This document shows, piece by piece, positions 7,654 to 13,602 of a DNA stretch of 13,602 nucleotides (its first letter is position 1; each line of letters opens with the position of its first letter). Made by a program: the position numbers and the translations under genes. Below the pieces are notes generated by a model. That model was not told where the DNA came from and made no database searches. It saw only the letters and a program-made list of their open reading frames with translations. The stretch comes from Chitinophagaceae bacterium (GTDB lineage Bacteria > Bacteroidota > Bacteroidia > Chitinophagales > Chitinophagaceae): the NCBI GenBank assembly GCA_947472635.1, contig CANJDY010000032.1:1-13602 (forward strand). The letters run 5' to 3'.

Positions 7654-8241
7654 GTGGTAAACCAGCCAGAAGAATTAATTAGAAAATTAAAGCAGGGAGA
7701 TCAATTGGGATTTGTCGCTGTGATGGACCAGTATCAACATATGGTGTATAATACCGCCGTTGGTATTGTGCAAAATGAGGAAGATGCAGATGATATTACA
7801 CAGGAGGTTTTTGAGCAGGTATATCTTTCCATTAGCTCTTTTAAAGGCGAATCAAAATTATCAACCTGGCTTTACCGGATTGCCATTTCAAAGGCCTTAG
7901 ATCATGAAAAAAAGAAAAAAAGAAAAAAAAGATTTGGTATAGTTCAAAGTTTATTTGGCAACGCTGACAGTGAAAAATATACACCAGTAGAGTTCTATCA
8001 TCCGGGTGTACAATTGGAACAAAAAGAAAGGGCCGCCGAATTATTTGCTGCACTGAAAAAATTGCCTGATAAACAAAGGGTGGCTTTTACGCTGCATAAA
8101 TTAGAAGGTCAGAGCCACCAAGAGATTGCTGAAATAATGAATAAAAGTTTGTATGCCGTTGAGGCACTGATGGGCAGGGCGAAAGCAAATTTAAAAACTT
8201 TGTTACATAATTATTATTACGAAAACTTGTCGGACCAATAA
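7654..8241 (+). CDS. ECF-family RNA polymerase sigma factor (sigma-70 family)
   Basis: 195 residues. Region 2 covers about residues 18-93, with YQHMVYNTAVGIVQNEEDADDITQEVF (core-binding and -10 recognition helices) and STWLYRIAISKALD. A very basic linker (KKKKRKKR, residues 86-93) follows, then region 4 at about 126-186 with the helix-turn-helix LPDKQRVAFTLHKLEGQSHQEIAEIMNKSLYAVEALMGRAKANLK. Length is typical of ECF factors; regions 1 and 3 are absent. The start is a GTG at 7654, 30 bases after the outer-membrane protein stop; no in-frame ATG is better placed before region 2. Downstream lie an anti-sigma-like membrane protein and CnrX/Spy-like proteins, so it probably directs an envelope or metal stress response and may control this operon. 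Confidence 0.92.
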   Translation: MVNQPEELIRKLKQGDQLGFVAVMDQYQHMVYNTAVGIVQNEEDADDITQEVFEQVYLSISSFKGESKLSTWLYRIAISKALDHEKKKKRKKRFGIVQSLFGNADSEKYTPVEFYHPGVQLEQKERAAELFAALKKLPDKQRVAFTLHKLEGQSHQEIAEIMNKSLYAVEALMGRAKANLKTLLHNYYYENLSDQ

Positions 8242-8251
8242 AAATTCCGTT

Positions 8252-8593
8252 ATGAAAAATAAACAAACCATATATGATTTGGTTGAAGAAGCTTTCAACA
8301 GTGTCAACAACATAGAGAGGGCCAGTCCAAAGCCATTTCTTCTTTCACGGGTTAACAGTAGGTTGCAAAACAAAAAGAGCGGTAGTTGGTGGGAAAATGC
8401 AGCATTGCTAATAGGCAGACCCAGTATCGCAATTCCGGGATTGGCAATGTTGATGGTTGTTAATTTAACCGCTGTGATTTTTTATGCCTCAGAACAAGCC
8501 GTAGTGATATCAGAACAATCCCTTCAGGCATCCTCTGATGAATTTTCTTATACGGTAGCTACTATTTATGACAATGAAAACTCAGAACCATGA
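8252..8593 (+). CDS. Small single-pass membrane protein, putative anti-sigma factor
   Basis: 113 residues, starting 11 bases after the sigma factor stop. The N-terminal 57 residues are cytoplasmic-like and helical, with a pattern ERASPKPFLLSRVNSRLQ (about 22-39) that I have seen in Bacteroidota proteins encoded next to ECF sigma genes. One membrane helix lies at about 58-79 (SIAIPGLAMLMVVNLTAVIF). The short C-terminal part would face the periplasm. There is no zinc-binding HxxxCxxC anti-sigma motif, so if it is an anti-sigma factor it is of a CnrY-like short type. The role rests on position and topology. Its TGA overlaps the next gene's ATG (ATGA at 8590-8593), which suggests translational coupling. 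Confidence 0.7.
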   Translation: MKNKQTIYDLVEEAFNSVNNIERASPKPFLLSRVNSRLQNKKSGSWWENAALLIGRPSIAIPGLAMLMVVNLTAVIFYASEQAVVISEQSLQASSDEFSYTVATIYDNENSEP

Positions 8594-9081
8594 TTATAAA
8601 TAATCCAAACCAGCGAAAGGTATTTCTAATCACCATTACAATTTTACTTTCCGTAAATATTGTATTGCTTGCATTTCTTTTGCTTAATAAAGACAGGGCC
8701 AAGCAAGGAGCCAAGCAAGATAGAAAAACCGTGATATCCAATTTTTTGAAAAAAGAAATCGGATTTGATCAGGAACAATTGCTGCAATATGATACTACTA
8801 GCAAGCTCTACCGAGTTAAAATAAAGAGCTTTTTTGAAAATGTTGGAACAAATAAAAATGAGCAGCTTAAAAAATTAGTGTCAGGAAATTTTAGCGACTC
8901 CGTCATCCAATCGCTCGGAGACGAGTCAGCTGCAGCACATAAAATAATGGAGGTAAATATGTTTACCCATATAAAAAATATTCGACAGCTTTGTAAGCCA
9001 GCTCAACTTCCAGCTTTTGATTCTTTATGCAGTAAAGTATTCGGAAAGAAGGATGAAGGAAAGAAAAAAACGACGAAATAA
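8590..9081 (+). CDS. Membrane-anchored CnrX/CpxP-like periplasmic sensor
   Basis: 163 residues. An uncleaved N-terminal anchor lies at about 10-32 (KVFLITITILLSVNIVLLAFLLL), followed by a helical periplasmic domain. The pattern near the end, MFTHIKNIRQLCKPAQLPAFDSLCSKVF (about 122-149), matches the HFxxIRxLCxPxQxxxFD signature of the Spy/CpxP and periplasmic heavy-metal sensor group; the Lys-rich tail is unstructured. The conserved His and the two Cys could bind metal. In CnrYXH systems a CnrX protein of this kind senses metal and releases the sigma factor from CnrY. The four-base overlap with the preceding putative anti-sigma gene fits such a pair. The specific ligand is unknown, and protein-folding stress is an alternative signal. 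Confidence 0.72.
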   Translation: MIINNPNQRKVFLITITILLSVNIVLLAFLLLNKDRAKQGAKQDRKTVISNFLKKEIGFDQEQLLQYDTTSKLYRVKIKSFFENVGTNKNEQLKKLVSGNFSDSVIQSLGDESAAAHKIMEVNMFTHIKNIRQLCKPAQLPAFDSLCSKVFGKKDEGKKKTTK

Positions 9082-9154
9082 CCTTTGCCGACAGTTTGGC
9101 TTACAATAATCGTCTAACTTTTAATATATCGTATAACCTAAAAATTTATTTGCC

Positions 9155-9550
9155 ATGAAAAAACAAATTGCATTGCTATTGACTACTGCATTATTAAGCT
9201 TTACTGCTGTAAATGCACAAGGTGGGGGTGGACAACGCCAAACACCTGAAGAAAGAACGAAGGCTGCCATGGAAAAGCTTGTTCCCTTAAATTTGGATGC
9301 CGACGCTACCAAAAAAACGGAATCAATTTTTGCTGATTATAACAGTTCATCGCAAAAGGCAATGGAAGAAATGCGGGCAAGCGGCTCAACAGATAGAGAC
9401 GCGATGATGGCCAAGCGAAAGGAGCTGTCGGATGCAAGAGACATAAAATTAAAAGCGATTTTCAGTGCAGACCAAATGAAAAAATGGAAAGACGAAATTG
9501 AGCCTTCCATGAGGCCGCAAAGAGGAAATACCCCTCCTGCTAAAAACTAA
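9155..9550 (+). CDS. Exported Spy/CpxP-like small helical protein
   Basis: 131 residues with a clear signal peptide (MKKQIALLLTTALLSFTAVNAQ, cut near AQ 21-22). The mature part begins with a Gly/Gln-rich segment, then has two copies of an LTxxQ-like pattern: LNLDADATKKTESIFADY (about 47-64) and IFSADQMKKWKDEI (about 107-120), which is the organisation of Spy-type periplasmic chaperones. A basic Pro/Arg tail ends it. It follows the sensor gene by 73 bases, a gap that contains a weak promoter-like TAACTTTT at 9115-9122. Likely a periplasmic chaperone or stress output of the sigma system; function is inferred. It ends at a strong terminator. Confidence 0.78.
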   Translation: MKKQIALLLTTALLSFTAVNAQGGGGQRQTPEERTKAAMEKLVPLNLDADATKKTESIFADYNSSSQKAMEEMRASGSTDRDAMMAKRKELSDARDIKLKAIFSADQMKKWKDEIEPSMRPQRGNTPPAKN

Positions 9551-9559
9551 GTTATAGAT

Positions 9560-9592
9560 AAAAAACTGCTGATTAATCAGCAGTTTTTTTTT
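9560..9592. terminator. Bidirectional intrinsic terminator
   Basis: CTGCTGATTAATCAGCAG (9566-9583) is a perfect palindrome that folds as a seven-base stem with a TTAA loop. It is preceded by six A and followed by nine T, so it has a U-tract in both directions. It lies between the convergent Spy-like gene (ends 9550) and the DsbA-like gene (ends 9621) and serves both. Confidence 0.9.
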
Positions 9593-9620
9593 GCTCAATC
9601 CTTGCAGAAAAACTCCTTGA

Positions 9621-10274
9621 TTAATTCGCCAATTCTGATAATACTTGGTCAAGTCTTTCTTTCAAGTTTTCATAACTAGTGTAGCCTCTAGACAATAGAT
9701 GAAACTTAGTTTCACTGAGCTGCAGTAAAACTGCTGGATAACCGGTAATTTGTAATTGTTTGCAAAGAGCAAATTCATAGTAGGCCATTTCCTTGTAGGC
9801 TTCCGATTTTAATTTAGCATAGAATGTTTCGGGCTGAATTGAATATTTTTCCAGTAAATGCCGATAGGATTCGTCATCGCAGAGATCTCTTCCTTCAAAA
9901 TGAAGGGCATATTGAAGATCTGTTACAAACTCAACCTGCCGATCTGGATAAAATTCCTTGAAAATGCAAAGTGCGATGGCAGGTTTTTCAGATGCCGGAT
10001 ACCAATCACTTAAGTCTGGATGGTTGATATGCCATAAATAATCATTTCCAAATTTAACTCCGGTATGCTCTTCAACTACGCTATAGGCTTTTTGAATGTA
10101 ATCGGCAGTAATGCTAATGTGCTTGGCTTCTTCATCGAGAATCATTCCCCCACTTAACACTTCAAAATCAAGACGATCCTTGTATTGATCCGCGATTATT
10201 TTTATTACTGGGCTAAATCCATAGCACCAGCCGCAGTAGGCGTCGTAACAGTAAAGTAAGGTAGGTTTTTCCAT
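9621..10274 (-). CDS. DsbA/FrnE-family thioredoxin-fold oxidoreductase
   Basis: 217 residues from ATG 10274. The first strand leads into CYDAYCGWCYGF, giving a CGWC redox motif at Cys14-Cys17; ITGYPAVLL puts the expected cis-proline at residue 180. The long helical insert between them is typical of the DsbA/FrnE (2-hydroxychromene-2-carboxylate isomerase-like) group. There is no signal peptide, so it is probably a cytoplasmic thiol-disulfide protein. A longer reading starting at 10313 (13 more residues) would begin inside the REP array and is unlikely; MEKPTLLYCYDAYC fits the family start. It is downstream of the RAYT on the same strand, and the array 10300-10350 lies only about 26 bases before its start. 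It shares the terminator at 9560-9592 with the convergent gene. Confidence 0.87.
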   Translation of the reverse strand: MEKPTLLYCYDAYCGWCYGFSPVIKIIADQYKDRLDFEVLSGGMILDEEAKHISITADYIQKAYSVVEEHTGVKFGNDYLWHINHPDLSDWYPASEKPAIALCIFKEFYPDRQVEFVTDLQYALHFEGRDLCDDESYRHLLEKYSIQPETFYAKLKSEAYKEMAYYEFALCKQLQITGYPAVLLQLSETKFHLLSRGYTSYENLKERLDQVLSELAN

Positions 10275-10299
10275 AATGAAAAGTTGATTAAGATAAAGT

Positions 10300-10350
10300 T
10301 TCCGGTGACTCACCGGAGGGAGTGACTCACCGGAGGGAGTGACTCACCGG
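10300..10350. repeat. REP triplet array 1 (17-bp period) between RAYT and dsbA-like gene
   Basis: Three copies of GTGACTCACCGG start at 10305, 10322 and 10339, exactly 17 bases apart. They are separated by AGGGA twice and preceded by TTCCG. The first unit is the 15-base near-palindrome CCGGTGACTCACCGG, which folds as CCGGTG/CACCGG with a three-base loop. The array ends three bases before the complement of the RAYT stop codon (10354). The central base is C here and G in the other two arrays. Confidence 0.9.
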
Positions 10351-10353
10351 GTG

Positions 10354-11031
10354 TTATTCCAATTTTGATGAGGGCCAATCTTTTTGATAAAAATATGCTG
10401 CTTGTTGATTATGAGTAAAGATAAAATTATTTATCCCATTAAAAAATTCTAGTACTTTTTCAGAATCTACCCAGCTATGGTCATTTTGTACTACTGGCAG
10501 GTAAGATGAAAAAGGATAATTTTTGTAATCCTTTACCAGTTGATGTTTCTGAGCGTTGGCATTGGTATAGATGATGGCTTGCTGCAAATGAGCTTCCCCA
10601 TTAATTTGTATTCTTTTAAAGGGCTTTTGAAAAATACCTCCCTTCCTTTCATATTTATTGTTGACATAATTGGCATAGGAAACCAAAAAGCTGTTCATTT
10701 GACGCTCTATCACTTTATTGAAAAAAACTTCATTTTCATGCTCGTCATAAAAATTATTCATTGAATTTGTCCGCTCCTTTTTGGGAATCTGGTGTATCAA
10801 TTGATAGATAGATGCCGAGGACTTTGTTTTAATAATATGATGAGTATGGTTGGTAAGGAGACAAAAACTCCAGACGTCCAAGAAGTCCCCTGTAAATATT
10901 TTAAACCGCTCCTTAAAGGTTTTATAGTCTTGATGATCCTGAAAAAGTAAAAGCCCGTCAATGCTTTTACAAACAATATGGTAATGCTCAACTGGGGAAA
11001 AATGAGCTTTGAGTGTTTCGGGCGTGGGCAT
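10354..11031 (-). CDS. REP-associated tyrosine transposase (RAYT, Y1 transposase family)
   Basis: 225 residues. RAYTs are IS200/IS605-like single-strand nucleases thought to mobilise REP palindromes. The FCLLTNHTHHIIK segment carries the HUH-type metal motif as His62-Thr63-His64, with Thr in place of the usual hydrophobic residue. Segment RQMNSFLVSYANYVNNKYERKGGIFQKPFKR (about 110-140) matches the family core (x-RKGxLFQ-x-FKR), and QAIIYTNANAQKHQLV (about 151-166) matches the YIHxNPxxHGLV pattern, giving Tyr155 as the likely nucleophile. Full-length with no frameshift, so possibly active. Start ATG 11031. It is bracketed by REP triplets on both sides, three bases after its stop and 22 bases before its start, which ties gene and repeats together. 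Confidence 0.88.
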   Translation of the reverse strand: MPTPETLKAHFSPVEHYHIVCKSIDGLLLFQDHQDYKTFKERFKIFTGDFLDVWSFCLLTNHTHHIIKTKSSASIYQLIHQIPKKERTNSMNNFYDEHENEVFFNKVIERQMNSFLVSYANYVNNKYERKGGIFQKPFKRIQINGEAHLQQAIIYTNANAQKHQLVKDYKNYPFSSYLPVVQNDHSWVDSEKVLEFFNGINNFIFTHNQQAAYFYQKDWPSSKLE

Positions 11032-11052
11032 TTTTTCTATTTTATCTACCTC

Positions 11053-11102
11053 TTCCGGTGAGTCACCGGTAGGAGTGAGTCACCGCAACCGGTGAGTCAC
11101 CG
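11053..11102. repeat. REP triplet array 2 (17-bp period) upstream of RAYT
   Basis: Three GTGAGTCACCG cores start at 11058, 11075 and 11092, again exactly 17 bases apart, preceded by TTCCG. The six-base spacers are GTAGGA and CAACCG. The first unit is the complete CCGGTGAGTCACCGG palindrome. The array lies 22 bases upstream of the RAYT start codon, in its leader or promoter. Confidence 0.9.
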
Positions 11103-11117
11103 CCAAAGATCTCTATC

Positions 11118-11138
11118 AATATACACATTTTGTATATT
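11118..11138. promoter_or_regulatory. AT-rich palindrome between REP arrays 2 and 3
   Basis: AATATACA (11118-11125) and TGTATATT (11131-11138) form a perfect eight-base inverted repeat with a five-base loop. It lies in the 73-base AT-rich segment between the two arrays, upstream of the RAYT on the minus strand. It could be an operator, part of the RAYT promoter, or a transposase-recognised hairpin; nothing here decides between these. Confidence 0.35.
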
Positions 11139-11175
11139 ATTTCCTACAATAATCCATGTTACCGTTGGTTCCCCC

Positions 11176-11226
11176 TTCCGGTGAGTCACCGATCGCAGTG
11201 AGTCACCGGGTGGGGTGAGTCACCGG
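11176..11226. repeat. REP triplet array 3 (17-bp period) at the 3' end of polA
   Basis: Three GTGAGTCACCG cores start at 11181, 11198 and 11215, 17 bases apart, preceded by TTCCG. The spacers are ATCGCA and GGTGGG. The array ends nine bases from the polA stop codon (11236-11238 on the minus strand), a typical REP position just after a stop. The hairpins could protect the polA mRNA 3' end. Confidence 0.9.
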
Positions 11227-11235
11227 ATATAGAAA

Positions 11236-13602
11236 TTAATGCGCTACCAACCAATTATTGCCTTCTCCAATTTCTGCATCCGTAGGTACGCCATTGGGCA
11301 ATGCCAAGGCTGTTTGCATACAATGTAATATCACAGGCTTTATAATTTCCACCTCATCCTTGTGTGCATCAAACACTAATTCATCATGCACCTGCAACAA
11401 CATTTTTGATCTAAAGTTTTGTCGCTTAAATTCCGCATGAATTTTAATCATCGCCAGTTTAATCATGTCTGCCGCAGAGCCTTGGATTGGAGAGTTAATC
11501 GCATTTCGCTCAGCAAAACCACGCACAGTAAAATTAGCTGAATTAATATCCCTTAACCACCGCTTCCGCCCCATCAAGGTCTCTACATACCCTGCTTCTT
11601 TTGCAAAATTGATGGTATCATCCATATACTTTTGAATATTGGGAAATTGCTTTTTATAATTATCAATGATCTCTTTTGCCTCCGACCTTGATATGGCTAG
11701 ATTTTCTGCCAACCCAAATGCACCTTGTCCATAGATAATTCCAAAATTCACGCTCTTAGCCCGATACCGCATTTCCTTGGTCACTTCCGATTCTTCTACA
11801 TTGAACACTTTGGCTGCCGTAGCTGTATGAATGTCTTTTCCTGTTTTGAAAGCCTCACACATATTTACGTCTCCACTAATGGCGGCTACAATTCTTAATT
11901 CAATCTGCGAATAATCGGCTGATATCAATACATGATTTTCATCCCTAGGTATAAATGCTTTTCTTATCTCCCGCCCCCTTTCCGTTCGTACCGGAATATT
12001 CTGTAAGTTTGGATTGGTGCTGCTAAGTCTACCTGTTACGGCCACCGCCTGTGCATAGCTAGTGTGCACCCTGCCTGTTTTTTTATTAATCAATAAAGGC
12101 AATGCGTCAATATACGTATTCTTTAATTTGGTTAACTCTCGGAAAGTTAAAATGTCATCGCAAATTTTATTCTGGTGAGCCAATTTTGCCAGCACATCTT
12201 CGCCGGTTGCATATTGCCCTGTCTTGGTTTTTTTTGCCTTAGGATCTAGCTTTAATTTTTCAAACAACACTTCACCCAATTGTTTGGGACTTGCCAAATT
12301 GAATCGAACACCCGCCTGCTCATACACGCTCTCTTCACTTACTTTTGCTTCTATCTCCAACTGTTTACTATACACATTTAAAAAAGACTCGTCAATTCGA
12401 ATCCCTTCAAACTCCATGTCGGTTAATACTTTTACCAAAGGATTCTCTACCTCATAAAAAATCTTTTCTACTGATTTAGCAGCCAATTGAGGGAGAAAAA
12501 CATTTTTTAATTGAAGGGTGATATCAGCATCCTCCGCCGCATACTCTTTGATTATATCCAACTCCACCTCTCTCATGTTACCCTGACCCTTTCCTTTTTT
12601 CCCGATAAGTTCGGTTATGGAAACCGGCATGTAACCAAGGTATTTCGCACTAAGGGCATCCATGCTTCTTTTCCCTTCGGGCTCCAGCACATAATGCGCC
12701 AACATGGTATCAAAAATATTCCCCTTCAATGTAAAACCATACCACTTCAATATCAACAAATCATATTTTATATTCTGTCCAATCCATGTTTTGGATTCAT
12801 CATTGAATATTGACTCAAAGCTTTTTAGCAACAAGATGCATTCTTCCCTATTGTCAGAACAAGGAACATAATATCCTTCGCCTGGTAGAATGGAAAAACT
12901 CATTCCTACCAATTCCGCATTGTTAGCATCCAGTCCAGTTGTTTCTGTATCAAAACATATTTCAGGTGACGATGCCAGCAAGTTTTTTAATGCCTCAATT
13001 GATTCATGGATGTTAATCAATTGGTATTGATGGGGCGTATTGTTAATGTTTTTATCCGCTACCAAATCATTGCCAGCGCCAATTTCTGCATCGGGCTCAT
13101 TGTATACTTTCATCGCCGGCTGTTCAACTGCATTGCCAAATAAATCGAGTTGGCCATTGACTGCAATCGGATTATTTTTAACAGCAGCTGAATTGTCAGC
13201 TCCTAAATCCAAAACGATTTCTTCGCCCAGGATTCTTTTAGCCATTGCTTTAAATTCCAACTCAGTAAACACTTCTTTCAGCGCCTCGCGGTTCATCTCT
13301 TTTATCCTAAAATTTTCTTCATGAAATTCTGTTGGTACATTGATGATAATGGTCGCTAATTTTTTACTTAGAATAGCCATCTCCTTTCCTGCTCTCACTT
13401 TTTCGCCAACAGATCCTTTTATCTCATCTGCATGATCAAGTATGTTTTCCAAAGTGCCATATTCCTGTAATAATTTGGCCGCAGTTTTTTCACCAATCCC
13501 TTTTATTCCGGGAATATTATCCACTGCATCTCCCATCAAGCCCAACATGTCGATCACCTGACTTACATTATTAATTCCCCATTTGGCACAAATTTCTTCC
13601 GG
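11236..13602 (-). CDS. polA: DNA polymerase I (N-terminus beyond right window edge)
   Basis: 788 codons are visible; the frame stays open to base 13602 (PEEICAKWGINNVSQV precedes the GTG at 13557, which is therefore internal). Roughly 150 N-terminal residues, the catalytic part of the 5'-nuclease, are missing. Seen in order: the helix-hairpin-helix end of the 5'-nuclease (GDAVDNIPGIKGIGEKTA); a 3'-5' exonuclease with FDTETTG (near 12945), GQNIKYDLL and YAAEDAD, so the DEDDy proofreading residues are intact; and the polymerase domain with motif A DYSQIELR (near 11910), motif B R-x3-K-x3-F-x3-YG (near 11750, Phe kept) and motif C HDELVFD (near 11375). Functions in Okazaki fragment maturation and repair. 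The stop is followed after nine bases by REP array 3; the RAYT and DsbA-like genes follow on the same strand. Confidence 0.97.
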   Translation of the reverse strand, partial: PEEICAKWGINNVSQVIDMLGLMGDAVDNIPGIKGIGEKTAAKLLQEYGTLENILDHADEIKGSVGEKVRAGKEMAILSKKLATIIINVPTEFHEENFRIKEMNREALKEVFTELEFKAMAKRILGEEIVLDLGADNSAAVKNNPIAVNGQLDLFGNAVEQPAMKVYNEPDAEIGAGNDLVADKNINNTPHQYQLINIHESIEALKNLLASSPEICFDTETTGLDANNAELVGMSFSILPGEGYYVPCSDNREECILLLKSFESIFNDESKTWIGQNIKYDLLILKWYGFTLKGNIFDTMLAHYVLEPEGKRSMDALSAKYLGYMPVSITELIGKKGKGQGNMREVELDIIKEYAAEDADITLQLKNVFLPQLAAKSVEKIFYEVENPLVKVLTDMEFEGIRIDESFLNVYSKQLEIEAKVSEESVYEQAGVRFNLASPKQLGEVLFEKLKLDPKAKKTKTGQYATGEDVLAKLAHQNKICDDILTFRELTKLKNTYIDALPLLINKKTGRVHTSYAQAVAVTGRLSSTNPNLQNIPVRTERGREIRKAFIPRDENHVLISADYSQIELRIVAAISGDVNMCEAFKTGKDIHTATAAKVFNVEESEVTKEMRYRAKSVNFGIIYGQGAFGLAENLAISRSEAKEIIDNYKKQFPNIQKYMDDTINFAKEAGYVETLMGRKRWLRDINSANFTVRGFAERNAINSPIQGSAADMIKLAMIKIHAEFKRQNFRSKMLLQVHDELVFDAHKDEVEIIKPVILHCMQTALALPNGVPTDAEIGEGNNWLVAH

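Noticed and set aside
7621..7654. ATG at 7652 as sigma factor start
   Set aside because: It is in a different frame from the sigma factor; the in-frame start is the GTG at 7654.
9095..9122. TTTG plus TAACTTTT as a separate promoter for the Spy-like gene
   Set aside because: Spacing is 16 bases and the last base of the -7 element does not match; kept only as a weak remark in the gene entry.
10275..10313. Longer start (10313) for the DsbA-like protein
   Set aside because: The start codon and first residues would be encoded by the REP array and lie outside the conserved family N-terminus.
10300..11226. CRISPR-like array reading of the 17-bp repeats
   Set aside because: Repeats of 11-15 bases with six-base spacers in triplets are far too short, no cas genes are present, and an adjacent RAYT explains them as REP elements.
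10305..11226. TGAGTCA cores resembling eukaryotic AP-1/GCN4 sites
   Set aside because: Coincidence of a short palindromic heptamer; all other evidence is bacterial.
12511..12813. 100-residue plus-strand ORF opposite polA
   Set aside because: Antisense shadow of the conserved exonuclease/polymerase coding sequence.

Overview
The window looks like a chromosomal segment from a member of the Bacteroidota, most plausibly family Chitinophagaceae. The AT-rich composition, the lack of strong Shine-Dalgarno sites, TAnnTTTG-type promoter elements, a CarboxypepD_reg/plug/barrel outer-membrane protein and a sigma factor/Spy-like cluster all fit; the family assignment is an inference. Both edges cut genes: an aldo/keto reductase tail on the left and the N-terminus of DNA polymerase I on the right.

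Left part (1-3.5 kb): the end of an aldo/keto reductase; a complete peptidase E with its Ser-His-Glu triad and a candidate promoter; a convergent pRiA4b ORF-3-like gene without an ATG start; then a tight two-gene unit of an 82-residue protein and an arginyl-tRNA-protein transferase (Ate/Bpt)-like protein. The latter lacks the usual N-terminal cysteines and carries a C-terminal extension. Middle part (3.5-4.7 kb): two long AT-rich intergenic regions around an unrecognised 91-residue gene. The second holds a GC-rich hairpin and promoter arrangement that reads best as a short minus-strand RNA.

4.7-9.55 kb is a five-gene plus-strand block: a large outer-membrane beta-barrel protein, an ECF sigma factor, a small single-pass membrane protein placed as an anti-sigma factor, a membrane-anchored CnrX/CpxP-like sensor overlapping it by ATGA, and an exported Spy-like protein ending at a strong bidirectional terminator. 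The likely logic is an envelope or metal stress switch in which the periplasmic helical protein controls the membrane protein holding the sigma factor.

9.6-13.6 kb is on the minus strand: polA (running off the right edge), a REP-associated Y1 transposase (RAYT), and a DsbA/FrnE-like thioredoxin-fold protein. Around the RAYT lie three arrays, each with exactly three copies of the near-palindrome GTGA(G/C)TCACCG at a strict 17-bp period. They sit right after the polA stop, just upstream of the RAYT start, and between the RAYT stop and the dsbA-like start. This RAYT/REP-triplet system is the most distinctive structure here; the CnrYXH-like stress module and the cysteine-less Ate-like pair come next.
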